Below are positions 15,230 through 25,190 of a stretch of DNA of 64,000 bases, piece by piece (position 1 is the stretch's first letter; every line of letters begins with the position of its first letter). The translations under genes and the position numbers were made by a program. The notes under the pieces were generated by a model. That model was not told where the DNA came from, did not search any database, and saw nothing but the letters and a program-made list of their open reading frames with translations. Source of the stretch: Kaistella flava (ex Peng et al. 2021) (GTDB lineage Bacteria; Bacteroidota; Bacteroidia; Flavobacteriales; Weeksellaceae); contig NZ_CP040442.1 of NCBI RefSeq assembly GCF_015191005.1, positions 2,976,001 to 3,040,000 of the forward strand, given 5' to 3'.

Positions 15230-15268
15230 AACCTTTCCTTATTTTTCTTAAATTTGGAAAGGTTTTTT
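15230..15268 (+). terminator. Terminator of the M48 protease gene
   Basis: AACCTTTCC (15230-15238) pairs with GGAAAGGTT (15256-15264), followed by TTTTAA. The loop is 17 nt. Confidence 0.75.
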
Positions 15269-15280
15269 AATTCTATAACT

Positions 15281-15607
15281 ATGAAAAATTTATCTTTTAT
15301 TGGTCTTTTATTGCTTGGTCTGGCATTTTTGCTTTACTATATGTTGCCGCAATTTTCTTTTGTTAAACTTTTTGAGCCAATCAACTTAATGGGTATTCTT
15401 GCCGGAATAGGAATCGGTTTAATTATCGGCGGGATTGTAGGATACGTCAGCAAAGGAACTGCTCTAAAACAAGAAGAGAAGAAACGAGAATTAATTCAAC
15501 TTCGGAAAGAAAAAGAAGATCTCGAAAAGCAGGCCGCCGAATTGGCAAGACAACAAACTGTCAATTATACAAGAACAGACGAAACTAAAAATCCTCCGAA
15601 TTACTAA
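15281..15607 (+). CDS. Small membrane protein with coiled-coil tail
   Basis: The ATG at 15281 gives 108 residues; the alternative start at 15254 lies in the preceding terminator. Two hydrophobic helices (about residues 5-22 and 38-58, the latter glycine-rich) are followed by a charged, heptad-like segment (KQEEKKRELIQLRKEKEDLEK) and a polar tail. No known family is recognised. It is a single gene whose own end forms part of a terminator hairpin. Confidence 0.75.
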   Translation: MKNLSFIGLLLLGLAFLLYYMLPQFSFVKLFEPINLMGILAGIGIGLIIGGIVGYVSKGTALKQEEKKRELIQLRKEKEDLEKQAAELARQQTVNYTRTDETKNPPNY

Positions 15608-15622
15608 TTCAGAGGATTTTTT
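15590..15622 (+). terminator. Terminator overlapping the end of the preceding gene
   Basis: AATCCTCCGAATT at 15590-15602 pairs with AATTCAGAGGATT at 15606-15618, with one mismatch, then TTTT. Confidence 0.8.
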
Positions 15623-15646
15623 ATGGTCAATTAAAATTGATTTTTC

Positions 15647-16270
15647 TTAAAACTCATAACCTAAACCTACCATAAATAAACTTGGTCTGCTGTCATAACG
15701 AATGGTTTCGCTAGTGCCGTTGTTATTGTTAATGAAGTCTCTTTGATCTTTTGTAAATGCTCCTTCATATTTAGCATTTACAATTAATTTTTGAAATTGA
15801 ACTTGCGCTCCAAATTGATAACCTACTGTAAAATCCTTAGTTGCATTTTCTTTAAAATCTGCAAATTGATTATCAGTAGAAAGATTATAAGAAGCTACAG
15901 GGCCTGCAAAAATCCCTAAGTTATCTCCCAGTATTTTATATCCTAAAAGAATTGGAACATCAACTCTGTTGCTTTTCGCTTCTAAAGTAGTATTGGTTTC
16001 TGGAACATTAAATTCAGTTTTGAAAGTAGTATAATAAATTTCGGGCATTAGAAATAACGAAGCTGGTAAATTTACTTTCGCAGAAAGACCAACATTAAAA
16101 CCAGTATTGTTCTTTCCTGATTCGTTATATGCGGTTACAGCTGAACCTTTGATGCTTTCCCAAGATGGTTTATCTGTTGGGAAAAGTAAGTTTGCTTTTG
16201 CTGCAAATTTTATCTGTGCAGATCCTAAGACGCTTGCGCCAATTAGCATGACGCTAAGTACTTTATTCAT
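15647..16270 (-). CDS. Outer-membrane beta-barrel protein
   Basis: The 207-residue product has a signal peptide (GASVLGSAQ) and alternating hydrophobic/polar strands, ending in an aromatic terminal strand (FMVGLGYEF) typical of barrel proteins inserted by BamA. It resembles the PorT/OmpW-sized eight-stranded barrels of Bacteroidota. Its start overlaps the stop region of the MlaF-like gene upstream, so the two may be co-transcribed. The specific function is unknown. Confidence 0.82.
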   Translation of the reverse strand: MNKVLSVMLIGASVLGSAQIKFAAKANLLFPTDKPSWESIKGSAVTAYNESGKNNTGFNVGLSAKVNLPASLFLMPEIYYTTFKTEFNVPETNTTLEAKSNRVDVPILLGYKILGDNLGIFAGPVASYNLSTDNQFADFKENATKDFTVGYQFGAQVQFQKLIVNAKYEGAFTKDQRDFINNNNGTSETIRYDSRPSLFMVGLGYEF

Positions 16271-17072
16271 TTTTATGGGGTTTTGTTATAATATTGTCGA
16301 TGGAGGTCTTATTTGTTTTCATAAAGTACTCGCGTAATTCTTTAAACAATTCTGAGGAATAAACGAAATCGATAAGGTTTTTATTGCCTGCATTAATCAG
16401 GATGTCTTTATCGCCTTCCCATTCCTTGATCCCAAGTCGGAGATATACAATTTTCTCGCCAATCGTCATAACAGAATTCATATCGTGTGAATTAATGATG
16501 GTCGTCGTATTATATTCCTTCGTAATTTCTAAAAGCAAATCATCAATAATATTAGAAGTGTAAGGATCCAGTCCGGAATTCGGCTCATCACAAAAAAGAT
16601 ATTTTGGATTGTTTACAATTGCTCTTGCAATCGCAACTCTTTTCTGCATTCCACCAGAAATTTCTGAAGGATATTTTCGGTTGGCTTTTTCTAAATGAAC
16701 ACGTCCAATAACCTCAAAAGCACGTCTCTTCTTTTCTCTGAAAGTTAGATTGGTAAACATGTCTAAAGGGAAAGTGATATTCTCTTCCACCGTCATCGAG
16801 TCGAAAAGAGCACTTCCTTGAAATACCGTTCCGATTTCAGCTCGTAAACTTTGTTTTTGATCACGTGACATTTTATTAATATCCTTGCCATCAAAAAGAA
16901 TTTCCCCTGAAGTTGGCTGATAAACATTAAGCAAGCTTTTCAAAAAAACGGTTTTTCCTGATCCACTTTGACCAATGATTAGGTTTACTTTTCCGGTTTC
17001 AAAAGTGGTTGAGATTCCTTTTAAGACTTCGACTTCATCAAATTTTTTCTTTAAATCTTTTACTTCTATCAT
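16263..17072 (-). CDS. mlaF: MlaF-like ABC transporter ATPase
   Basis: The start at 17072 (MIEVKDLKKKF) shares a base with the stop of the upstream permease gene (TAATG), arguing for translational coupling. The 269-residue ATPase has Walker A GQSGSGKT at 34-41, Q-loop VFQGSALFD, signature SGGMQKR, Walker B YLFCDEPNSGLD and the switch HD in NSHDMNSV. The GSALFDSMTVEEN segment is typical of MCE/Mla ATPases that move phospholipids between membranes. The MCE subunit gene mlaD is 13 kb away. Confidence 0.93.
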   Translation of the reverse strand: MIEVKDLKKKFDEVEVLKGISTTFETGKVNLIIGQSGSGKTVFLKSLLNVYQPTSGEILFDGKDINKMSRDQKQSLRAEIGTVFQGSALFDSMTVEENITFPLDMFTNLTFREKKRRAFEVIGRVHLEKANRKYPSEISGGMQKRVAIARAIVNNPKYLFCDEPNSGLDPYTSNIIDDLLLEITKEYNTTTIINSHDMNSVMTIGEKIVYLRLGIKEWEGDKDILINAGNKNLIDFVYSSELFKELREYFMKTNKTSIDNIITKPHKNE

Positions 17073-17824
17073 TAGCTTAGGAACATTTGAGTTAATATTA
17101 AGTTCATAATAATAATGGCGACAATCGTCCAAACTACTGCTTGTGTACTTGCGCGGCCAACTTCCAGTGAACCACCTTTTACATTATAACCAAAATAAGC
17201 AGGGATTGTTGCAATTAAAAAAGCAAATACCGCTGTTTTGAAAAAGGCATACCAGATAAAGTGCTGTGGCATATACATTTGAATTCCGGTGATATAATCT
17301 GCTTTACTCCAACTTCCGGTCAAGGTTCCAGCTAAATATCCTCCCCAGATTCCAAACACAATACTAATTGCAATGAGTAAAGGATTAAAAATTATGCTGG
17401 CTAAAATCTTTGGTAAAATTAGAAAATTCGGAGAGTTAACTCCCATAATATCTAAAGCATCAATTTGTTCGGTAACTCGCATCGTTCCTATACTCGAAGC
17501 AATATAGGATCCAACTTTACCAGCTAAAACAACTGATATAATGGTAGGTGCAAATTCTAAGATCAGAACCACTTTAGTCGCATATCCAATAAACGAGTTT
17601 GGAATCGGAAAAGATGATGCGCTGAAGTTATTAAACATTTGAATCGCTACAACTGCTCCTACGAAGGTGGACGTAAAGAGAACCAATCCGAAAGAATTAA
17701 CTCCCAAATCATAAATTTCACGCATGAACAATTTACCGAATATGGAGGCCTTCTGAGGCTTTTTTAAGGTTTTTGATAGGAGAAGGAAATATGCGCCAAC
17801 TTGGCTCAACAGATTTTTTAACAT
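17072..17824 (-). CDS. mlaE: MlaE-like ABC transporter permease
   Basis: The 250-residue integral membrane protein has the MlaE layout: an amphipathic N-terminus, a helix with GLVLFTSTFVGAVVAIQ, the conserved EFAPTIISVVLAGKVGS stretch and the EQIDALDIMGVNSP segment, followed by several helices. It forms the transmembrane core with the MlaF-like ATPase encoded immediately downstream. No STAS-domain (MlaB) gene is adjacent, as is common outside Proteobacteria. Confidence 0.94.
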   Translation of the reverse strand: MLKNLLSQVGAYFLLLSKTLKKPQKASIFGKLFMREIYDLGVNSFGLVLFTSTFVGAVVAIQMFNNFSASSFPIPNSFIGYATKVVLILEFAPTIISVVLAGKVGSYIASSIGTMRVTEQIDALDIMGVNSPNFLILPKILASIIFNPLLIAISIVFGIWGGYLAGTLTGSWSKADYITGIQMYMPQHFIWYAFFKTAVFAFLIATIPAYFGYNVKGGSLEVGRASTQAVVWTIVAIIIMNLILTQMFLS

Positions 17825-17861
17825 GTTGCAAAATTAGTGTTTTTTATTTTTTAATGGAGTT

Positions 17862-19235
17862 TTAATTAGCGTTCTTATCACCGCCGATTACTAAAAAGAT
17901 CGTTTTGGCAATAATCACTAAGTCTAACATTAACGTCCAGTTTTTCACATAAAACGCATCGGCAAGAATTCTTTTTTGCATTTTGAGATCGACATCCCCT
18001 GAGTCACCGCGCAATCCATTTACCTGAGCCATGCCCGTAACACCAGGTCTCACTAAACTTCTTATCGAGTAACGGCCAATTTTTAGTTTGTAAAAATCAT
18101 CAACTAAAAGCATGTGAGGTCTTGGTCCCACAACTGACATGTCACCTTTTAAAACATTCATAAATTGTGGCATTTCATCTAAACTTGTCTTTCGAAGAAA
18201 TTTACCAATTTTTGTTATCCGATGGTCATTTTCTTCCGTTGTTTTGGTTGCAGAGTGGCCATTAACACGCATGGTGCGGAATTTCATGCAATTAAAAACT
18301 TCATCATGATAGCCATATCTTTTTTGAATAAAGAAGATGGGTCCTTTACCATCCAATTTAATTAAAAGGGCAATAATCGGAAACAGCCAAGTACAGATAA
18401 AAACCAATATAAAAACAGAAAATACCAGATCGAATGTTCGCTTTAATACAATGTTTGTTAAGTAATCCAATGGGAATTTAGACCGAACTAAAATGGGTTG
18501 AGTTTCAATGTATCCCAATTCATACTCAAAGAAATTATTTATTATTACACTGGGAATTAACGAGATACGAACTTTGTGCACCTCTGCCAACCGATGGATT
18601 TCTGATTCCTGCTCCTTATTGTAATTTTGTGGTTCAGTAGAAATATACATGGTGTGTATTCCATTACCTTTCCAGTACTTGACTAGATTTTCAAAATTAA
18701 AAAGTTTTTCATTTGGGTAATCGTAAATTTTGAAGCCATAATCTTTCCGTTCTTTTAAAATATTTTTTAGTATTTCTGATGAAGAGTCGGATGATAGAAA
18801 CATCACATTTCGATAGTTGAGTCCTTTAGTTCTAATATATTTTAAAGTAAAAAAAAGCGTTGATTTAATGATGAATAGTAGAAAGAATAGACTTAATCCC
18901 AGCAGAAATCGGTCTTGTTTTAAAAAATCGTTATTACTTACTTTCGCTAATAAAATAACCCCAAAAATGAAAATTAAAATATGAGTAACCAATCGCTCCA
19001 AATAAATGGTGTACGTAATATTCCGGGCTACGGAATACAACTTGGTTCTACTGCTGAGTAAAATCCAGTAAAATATAAGTAAGGTAATCGAAAGAATATT
19101 TTGTTCTGATGTTTCTTCCGAAAAAAGATGATCATTATTCCTAAGAAAAAAATATACAAAAACTGCTGCTATCACAACAACATCGATGAGAATAAAAGCA
19201 GTCTTGAAATATCGAGAATATCGAATTCTTTGCAT
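17862..19235 (-). CDS. Polyprenyl-phosphate sugar-1-phosphate transferase (initiating enzyme)
   Basis: The 457-residue protein has four to five N-terminal helices, a cytosolic CoA-binding-like region, a further helix near residue 270, and the catalytic bacterial sugar transferase domain. Visible motifs there are FIQKRYGYHDEVFNCMKFRTM, LDEMPQFMNVLKGDMSVVGPRP and RPGVTGMAQVNG. It attaches the first sugar-1-phosphate to undecaprenyl phosphate for exopolysaccharide or O-antigen synthesis (WcaJ/WbaP type). It is not in a polysaccharide cluster; a glycosyltransferase and flippase lie near 34-36.5 kb. Confidence 0.93.
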   Translation of the reverse strand: MQRIRYSRYFKTAFILIDVVVIAAVFVYFFLRNNDHLFSEETSEQNILSITLLIFYWILLSSRTKLYSVARNITYTIYLERLVTHILIFIFGVILLAKVSNNDFLKQDRFLLGLSLFFLLFIIKSTLFFTLKYIRTKGLNYRNVMFLSSDSSSEILKNILKERKDYGFKIYDYPNEKLFNFENLVKYWKGNGIHTMYISTEPQNYNKEQESEIHRLAEVHKVRISLIPSVIINNFFEYELGYIETQPILVRSKFPLDYLTNIVLKRTFDLVFSVFILVFICTWLFPIIALLIKLDGKGPIFFIQKRYGYHDEVFNCMKFRTMRVNGHSATKTTEENDHRITKIGKFLRKTSLDEMPQFMNVLKGDMSVVGPRPHMLLVDDFYKLKIGRYSIRSLVRPGVTGMAQVNGLRGDSGDVDLKMQKRILADAFYVKNWTLMLDLVIIAKTIFLVIGGDKNAN

Positions 19236-19270
19236 ATAGCATTTTAATTAGAAGGTAAATCTAATATAAT

Positions 19271-19903
19271 TTATGGAATATTCAAATATTTATGAGTTTG
19301 CACCGAAGCTTGCCATCTTGGATTTGCCAATATAAAGTCAGTGATTTTCGGATACATCTCCTCTCTTTTGCTCCATTCACTTTGAAGATAAAGTTTACAG
19401 TTTCCTGAAACTTTCGCTGCTTGTTCTTCCGCAAATTTGAAATCGTTATTATTAAAAATAATCATTTTCAACTCATTCGCTTTCGCATAAATTGCGGGTT
19501 TTGGTAAACCGGTTTTTTTAGGTGAAAGGGTAATCCAATCTAAAGTTCCAGACATTTCATACGCTCCCGAAGTTTCAATATGAATTTCACAACCGAGTTG
19601 TTTTAACTTATTCGTTAAGATTTCCAGATTCCACATCAAAGGTTCACCACCAGTTAAAACGATGGTTTTACAAAAACTTGCTGCAGTTACGGCAATTTCT
19701 TCTGTATTCATCAAAGGATGTAAATTCGGATCCCAACTTTCTTTCACATCACACCAATGGCAACCGACGTCGCAGCCTCCTAGTCTGATAAAATATGCGG
19801 CTTTCCCCGTGTGGGCACCTTCACCTTGTATGGTGTAAAAATGCTCCATCACTGGGAGCATTTTACCTTCTTTTAATAAAATATTTTCTTCTTCTTTAAT
19901 CAT
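19271..19903 (-). CDS. queE: 7-carboxy-7-deazaguanine synthase
   Basis: The 210-residue radical-SAM enzyme makes CDG from carboxy-tetrahydropterin in the queuosine pathway. The cluster motif is CX3CX2C (Cys44, Cys48, Cys51), preceded by FYTIQGEGAHTGKAAYFIRLGG. The SAM-binding TGGEP follows (about residues 71-75), with the LSPKKTG segment further on. Its start overlaps the folD stop by 8 bp, so the genes are likely co-transcribed. No other queuosine genes are adjacent. Confidence 0.96.
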   Translation of the reverse strand: MIKEEENILLKEGKMLPVMEHFYTIQGEGAHTGKAAYFIRLGGCDVGCHWCDVKESWDPNLHPLMNTEEIAVTAASFCKTIVLTGGEPLMWNLEILTNKLKQLGCEIHIETSGAYEMSGTLDWITLSPKKTGLPKPAIYAKANELKMIIFNNNDFKFAEEQAAKVSGNCKLYLQSEWSKREEMYPKITDFILANPRWQASVQTHKYLNIP

Positions 19904-20780
19904 TATATACTGAAGTTTTATAGGCCAAAATCGTGTTTTTCATCAACATGGCTCTTGTCATAGGACCAACTCCACCTGGAACGGGAGTAATCCAACTTGC
20001 TTTTTCTTTACAACTTTCAAAATCGACATCGCCGACCAATTTGTATCCTTTTTCAGATTCATCTTCAACTCGGGTAATTCCCACGTCAATGATTATTGCA
20101 CCTTGTTTAATCATATCTGCTTTTAAGAAATTAGGATCGCCTAAAGCAGTAATGATGATGTCTGCATTTCTAGTGAATTCTTCGATATGAGGAGTATAAG
20201 AGTGGGTAAGAGTTACCGTTGAATTTCCTGGGAAATCTTTTCTCCCCATTAAAATACTCATTGGTTTTCCTACAATTCTACTTCTTCCAATAACAACGCA
20301 GTGTTTTCCTTTAGTATCAATCTCGTATCTTTCTAATAAAGTCAAAATTCCAAATGGAGTTGCCGGTAAAAAGGTGTCCATTTCCAAGGCCATTTTTCCA
20401 AAGTTTTCAGGGTGGAAACCATCAACATCTTTTCTTGGATCAATTGCCATGATAATTTTCTCCTGGTCGATTTGTTTTGGTAAAGGCAACTGAACGATGA
20501 ATCCATCAACATCTTTCGATTTATTCAATTCGTCGATTTTCTCCAAAAGTTCTGCTTCAGAAACCGTACTTGGAAAATCTACCAATGAAGATTTAAAACC
20601 AACTTCTTTACAGTCTTTGATTTTATTATTCACATAAGTCATGCTCGCGCCGTTTTTTCCAACCAAAATCGCTACCAAATGTGGTGGTCGTCTATGGTTT
20701 TCAACAATCTTGTCAACGTCAATGCGGATTTCATTTTTAATTTCCTTGGAGACTTTCAGTCCATCGAGAATTTGTGCCAT
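19896..20780 (-). CDS. folD: Methylenetetrahydrofolate dehydrogenase/cyclohydrolase
   Basis: The 294-residue bifunctional enzyme interconverts methylene-, methenyl- and formyl-tetrahydrofolate. The catalytic lysine motif YVNNK lies at about residues 49-53. Other family signatures are the DGFIVQLPLP segment, GRSRIVGKPM for the NADP site and the C-terminal PVPGGVGPMT. Length is standard. It lies between pgi and queE on the same strand. Confidence 0.98.
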   Translation of the reverse strand: MAQILDGLKVSKEIKNEIRIDVDKIVENHRRPPHLVAILVGKNGASMTYVNNKIKDCKEVGFKSSLVDFPSTVSEAELLEKIDELNKSKDVDGFIVQLPLPKQIDQEKIIMAIDPRKDVDGFHPENFGKMALEMDTFLPATPFGILTLLERYEIDTKGKHCVVIGRSRIVGKPMSILMGRKDFPGNSTVTLTHSYTPHIEEFTRNADIIITALGDPNFLKADMIKQGAIIIDVGITRVEDESEKGYKLVGDVDFESCKEKASWITPVPGGVGPMTRAMLMKNTILAYKTSVYND

Positions 20781-20798
20781 TTCGTTTTTATTTTAGAT

Positions 20799-22439
20799 TT
20801 ACTTTTTCTCTTTAAAATACTGAATCAAACCATTCGTAGAAGAGTCATGAGAGATAACAGGTTCTGTATTCTTTAATTCAGACAAAATTTTCCCAGCTAA
20901 AACTTTTCCTAATTCTACTCCAAATTGATCGAAACTGAATATGTTCCAAATGATACCTTGAACAAAGATTTTATGTTCATATAATGCAATCAGTTGTCCT
21001 AATGAAAAAGGAGTTAATTCATTGAATATAATTGAGTTAGTTGGTGTGTTTCCGTGGAAGACTTTATAGTTAACTAATCTTTCAATTTCCTCTTCTGAAA
21101 GTCCGGATTTTGCTAATTCAGCTCTTACTTCTTCCTCCGTTTTTCCAAATGCTAATGCTTCTGTTTGAGCAAAAAAGTTCGCCATTAATATTTCCTGATG
21201 GTCAGAAACCACGTTGCAAGATTTTGCATATGCGATAAAATCTGCGGGAATTAATTCTGTTCCCTGATGAATCAATTGATAGAAAGCGTGTTGACCATTG
21301 GTTCCAGGTTCTCCCCAGATAATCGGTCCCGTTTCATATTCTACGAATTCACCATTTCTGTCTACACATTTTCCATTGCTTTCCATATCACCTTGTTGAA
21401 GGTAAGCTGCGAAGCGATCTAAATATTGCGAGTAAGGTAAAATTGCATACGTTCCAGCATCAAAGAAATTACGATACCAGATTCCAGTAAGAGCCATGAT
21501 TACAGGAACGTTTTCTGTAAAGGCAGCAGTTTGAAAATGAGTGTCAGTTTCATTGGCTCCTTTTAATAATTGTTCAAAGTTTTCATAACCTACAGAAAGT
21601 ACGATGCTTAAACCGATTGCGCTCCAAAGTGAATATCTTCCACCTACCCAATCCCAGAATTCGAATATGTTTTCTTCTGCAATTCCGAAATTTTTCACGG
21701 CTTCTATATTTGTAGAAAGTGCCACGAAATGTTTGGCTACCTCTTCTTGTTTTCCGGCTTTCAAAAACCAATCCTTTGCAGATTCTGCATTGGTAATTGT
21801 TTCCTGGGTGGTAAAAGTTTTAGAAGCGATAATGAAAAGTGTCGTTTCTGGATTTAAGTCTTTGGTAACTTCCGCGATGTGATTTCCATCAACATTAGAA
21901 ACGAAATGCACATTCAACCTTGTTTTAAAATGTTTCAAAGCCGAACAAACCATTACTGGTCCTAAATCAGATCCGCCAATTCCAATATTCACAACATCGG
22001 TAATTTCTTTCCCTGAGAAACCTTTGTGTTCACCGGAAATAATTTTCTCGGAGAAGGTTTTCATTTGGTCTAAAACTCTTTTAATTGCAGGTTTAATATT
22101 TTCACCATCAACCAAAATTTCTTTATCTGAAAAATCTCTTAAGGCGGTATGCAAAACAGCTCTTCCTTCTGTCTCATTGATTTTGTCGCCCGAAAACATA
22201 GCACTGATTGCGGATTTTAAATCACATTCTTCTACTAAATTTTGTAAAAGATCAAAGGTTTTTTGATCAATTAGATTTTTAGAAAAGTCGAAAAGATAAT
22301 CTTCTCTTTTAATCGAAAATTGTTGAAATCTTTCAAGATTATTTTGAAAAAGCGTTCGAAGGTCGAAATCGTTTTGAGCAAAATGTTCATGTAGATTTTT
22401 CCACGCGGTGGTCTGTGTAGGATTTATTTTCGGTAACAT
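20799..22439 (-). CDS. pgi: Glucose-6-phosphate isomerase
   Basis: The 546-residue enzyme interconverts glucose-6-phosphate and fructose-6-phosphate. Signatures are [34 protein letters not shown], the catalytic-His region FHGNTPTN and the late [12 protein letters not shown] with the catalytic Lys. Length is standard for the large Pgi type. A TAAATTTG at 22492-22499 on the complement is a possible -7 element. Confidence 0.98.
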   Translation of the reverse strand: MLPKINPTQTTAWKNLHEHFAQNDFDLRTLFQNNLERFQQFSIKREDYLFDFSKNLIDQKTFDLLQNLVEECDLKSAISAMFSGDKINETEGRAVLHTALRDFSDKEILVDGENIKPAIKRVLDQMKTFSEKIISGEHKGFSGKEITDVVNIGIGGSDLGPVMVCSALKHFKTRLNVHFVSNVDGNHIAEVTKDLNPETTLFIIASKTFTTQETITNAESAKDWFLKAGKQEEVAKHFVALSTNIEAVKNFGIAEENIFEFWDWVGGRYSLWSAIGLSIVLSVGYENFEQLLKGANETDTHFQTAAFTENVPVIMALTGIWYRNFFDAGTYAILPYSQYLDRFAAYLQQGDMESNGKCVDRNGEFVEYETGPIIWGEPGTNGQHAFYQLIHQGTELIPADFIAYAKSCNVVSDHQEILMANFFAQTEALAFGKTEEEVRAELAKSGLSEEEIERLVNYKVFHGNTPTNSIIFNELTPFSLGQLIALYEHKIFVQGIIWNIFSFDQFGVELGKVLAGKILSELKNTEPVISHDSSTNGLIQYFKEKK

Positions 22440-22503
22440 TCTAGAAATTTTAAATTACAGATTTTAAATTTTCTTATTTTTAAAATCGTCACAAATTTAC
22501 GGA

Positions 22504-22533
22504 AAAATAAAACCTCCGAAAAATTCCGAAGGC
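22504..22533 (-). terminator. Terminator of the lipoprotein gene at 22560
   Basis: On the complement CCTTCGGA pairs with TTCGGAGG, with two wobble pairs, followed by TTTTATTTTT. It separates the lipoprotein gene from pgi. Confidence 0.7.
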
Positions 22534-22559
22534 TGAAGTTTGGCATATATAAATGTTGA

Positions 22560-22910
22560 TTATTGACCGACAGGTTTATTGCTTACGTAAGCGGGAATAA
22601 GCACGGCAGCGGCTAAAGCTCCTACAACGATAAGAACAGTTCCTATCGTGTTGCTTTTCTTAATTTTTGAAATGTCCGCTTTTTCTATAACGAAGTTTTT
22701 CTCGTCGTCATTTTTACCAGTGATTTTATCTTCCTCGATTTTTAAAATTCTGAATTTCTCTTGTGTCCCATTGTTTTTAACAAAAGTATAAGTCTTCCCT
22801 GTTTGCAGTGCAGAATCTATTTCTTTTTTCTTATTTGAAACCAAAGTTGTTGTGCATGAGCTTAATAGAATCATTGAGCTTAAAGTCAAACTTGTAAAAA
22901 TGCTTTTCAT
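22560..22910 (-). CDS. Small lipoprotein with C-terminal membrane helix
   Basis: The 116-residue protein has a lipobox (MILLSSC), a short beta-rich region (TYTFVKNNGTQEKFRILKIEEDKITGK) and a hydrophobic helix near the C-terminus (about residues 90-108). The middle resembles small envelope proteins of the genus that carry an SH3-like fold, but I do not recognise a named family. It stands alone between pgi and a DUF4349 gene. Confidence 0.75.
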   Translation of the reverse strand: MKSIFTSLTLSSMILLSSCTTTLVSNKKKEIDSALQTGKTYTFVKNNGTQEKFRILKIEEDKITGKNDDEKNFVIEKADISKIKKSNTIGTVLIVVGALAAAVLIPAYVSNKPVGQ

Positions 22911-22958
22911 TAATTTTTTTTCGCAAAACTAATAAAATGTTGAGCGTTTTGTTTCAAT

Positions 22959-23873
22959 TTACTTTGAAATGTTTTCAGACTCTGAATTTTCAAAAAGAGG
23001 TTTTCGTTTTTTAATAATGTAAAAAATAACGGCGCCAATTAATAGAATTGGCCAGATTGTTACCAACCCAATTATTAATTTTTGAATGATATAAAAGCCC
23101 TCAACAAAAGCATTTTTCACATCATAAAAAAAGTTGAATTTGTATTTATTATCAATGTTTCTGGTATTGGTAATAGCGATTTCAGCAATGCGAAGTTTCG
23201 GTTCTTTTAGGTAAATGTCTACAGTGCTGTATTTTAACTGGTCTGTCATTTCAAAATCAGCTACTTTCTGATAATTGGCTTCAGATTGATTTTCATCAGC
23301 CATATTGACTTTGTCCTTGTGAGTTTTTAGTTGAGAAATATTCGCTTCAGTTTTAGCATTTCTTTTCGTTTCCAGATTTGCTAATTTAATATTGGCAGTG
23401 ACATCTTCTGCAGTAATATTTCTTGTGTTCAGAAATAATTTTTTAGCATTAATAAAAGTTAGGAATTCTCCCAGCTTTTCGGTGGGAACTCGAACTTGGA
23501 TTGAATTTTCTGTTTGAAATTTTCGAACTAATGTGGCGCTTTCATCAGAAGTATTGAAGGTTTCTTCGGAAATAATCTGTGAGTTCAATCGACTTGAAGT
23601 TACAAATCCACGTAAATCTTTTAATTGTTTTTCTATGGAAATGGTCGCGTCGTAAACATCTTTTACCTCCATATTTACATCAGCAGATTTGATAAATTGT
23701 TTGTCTTTAACCTGTAAAGTGGCGGCTGAGGAAATGCTGTCTGATATTTCTGAAGTCGCAGTATATTCAGCAGTTGCTTGATGATTTGCACCACCAGTTT
23801 CTGTCTTATTACAAGAAAAAATAATGGTTAGTAGTAAGGAACCAAGAACGATGTTGGAAGTTGGTGATTTCAT
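22959..23873 (-). CDS. DUF4349-type lipoprotein
   Basis: The 304-residue protein has a lipobox (LTIIFSC), a long extracytoplasmic region with the DUF4349 pattern (KSADVNMEVKDVYDATISIEKQLKDL, a coiled region around 160-200) and a C-terminal membrane helix (about 266-288) before a basic tail. Function is unknown. In related proteins the region is placed outside the membrane with a single anchoring helix; here a lipid anchor is also suggested, which would make it double-anchored. Confidence 0.85.
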   Translation of the reverse strand: MKSPTSNIVLGSLLLTIIFSCNKTETGGANHQATAEYTATSEISDSISSAATLQVKDKQFIKSADVNMEVKDVYDATISIEKQLKDLRGFVTSSRLNSQIISEETFNTSDESATLVRKFQTENSIQVRVPTEKLGEFLTFINAKKLFLNTRNITAEDVTANIKLANLETKRNAKTEANISQLKTHKDKVNMADENQSEANYQKVADFEMTDQLKYSTVDIYLKEPKLRIAEIAITNTRNIDNKYKFNFFYDVKNAFVEGFYIIQKLIIGLVTIWPILLIGAVIFYIIKKRKPLFENSESENISK

Positions 23874-24004
23874 AACGGAATTTTTAATTGATTAATTGAA
23901 TCAAATTTCCGCCTGAATCATTTGTAAAGTTTGTAAATGAATTCTATACTTCTTGTAAAATCAATTTTGCAATATAACTAATTGATAAACAGTTTTTTAA
24001 TCAT

Positions 24005-25114
24005 TTATTCCTTTTCTTCTAAAGTGATGTTTTTAGTGATTTTGTATTTTTTACGGGGTTTTTTCAGTTTCGTTTCTTCACCTAAAACTCTTCCCCAAGG
24101 TTCTAAACCTTCAACTCTTTCAAATATAATTTTTAGAATTGCTAAAAAGGGAATACTCAAAAACATCCCGGAGATTCCCCATAATTCTTCACCGATTAAA
24201 AGTCCGATGAAAGTGAAGAGGGCATTGATTTTTACTTTTGAACCTACGACCAAAGGAAGGGTGATATTTCCATCAATTGCATGAATTGCCAAATAACCAA
24301 GCAAGACAAAAAGAGTGTGATTACCGCCAGTTGCAAAAGAAATTAAACAAGCTATTAAACTTGAAAATATAATTCCAACATAAGGAATTACATTCATTAA
24401 GCCAGTCAAAACGCCCAAGAGAATTGCATATTTCACTCCTAAAACTGACAGTAAAATACTCGTTAAACTACTGACAATAATTATTTGAATAAATAATCCT
24501 GTAATATAACTCTTGATGATTTTTTGAATTTCTACAATTGCTTCATTTACTTTTGCAAAATGCTGATTTTGGAATATTGAAATAATGAATTGATATAAAA
24601 CCCGACGATAATTTAATATGAAAATGAAAAACAAAGCACTGAAGATAAAGAACGCCATCGTTGATGAAAACATCGAAACGGTAAAGCCTAAAATGAGTCC
24701 GGTAGAAGAAAGTAGTTTTTCTAATAGCTGATTAAAATAACTCATTTGTTTGGCAAAATTAAGATGGAAGGTATGAGAAACCCAAATTTGTAACTCATTA
24801 AAAGATCTTGAAACTTGTGCTTTTAAAACGGGAAAATCATCTGCGAAATCACTGAGCTGCACCGAGAAGAAATAAACTAATCCGGTTAAAAAAAGCAGCA
24901 TCACAAAAAGAGAGGAGAAGGTAGAAAGTGTTCGTGAGAATCGCAGTTTTCTCTCCAGGAAATTAGCAAAAGGGAGAAATAAAAGTGCCATTAAAATAGA
25001 AAAAAATAAGGGAGCCAAAACCCCTTTACCGATTTTAGCCAAATATCCTAAAGCCAAAATACTGATGAGTACCAAAGCTAATCTCGCAACAAAAGGGAGT
25101 TTAATATCTTTCAT
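24005..25114 (-). CDS. AI-2E family transporter
   Basis: The ATG at 25114 gives 369 residues; the longer frame to 25213 would start inside lon and run through its terminator. There are about seven to eight membrane segments with a periplasmic loop region between helices 3 and 4, as in COG0628 permeases. Members export autoinducer-2 or act as Na+/H+ antiporters; the substrate cannot be deduced. It lies just downstream of lon but is separated by a terminator. Confidence 0.9.
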   Translation of the reverse strand: MKDIKLPFVARLALVLISILALGYLAKIGKGVLAPLFFSILMALLFLPFANFLERKLRFSRTLSTFSSLFVMLLFLTGLVYFFSVQLSDFADDFPVLKAQVSRSFNELQIWVSHTFHLNFAKQMSYFNQLLEKLLSSTGLILGFTVSMFSSTMAFFIFSALFFIFILNYRRVLYQFIISIFQNQHFAKVNEAIVEIQKIIKSYITGLFIQIIIVSSLTSILLSVLGVKYAILLGVLTGLMNVIPYVGIIFSSLIACLISFATGGNHTLFVLLGYLAIHAIDGNITLPLVVGSKVKINALFTFIGLLIGEELWGISGMFLSIPFLAILKIIFERVEGLEPWGRVLGEETKLKKPRKKYKITKNITLEEKE

Positions 25115-25153
25115 AACACAAAATAACGACAATTTTTCTTTTATTGAAATAAA

Positions 25154-25181
25154 AAACGCTTCAAAATAAATTGAAGCGTTT
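25154..25181 (-). terminator. Terminator of lon
   Basis: AAACGCTTCAA (25154-25164) pairs perfectly with TTGAAGCGTTT (25171-25181); on the complement a T run follows. Confidence 0.9.
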
Positions 25182-25190
25182 CTAAGTTTT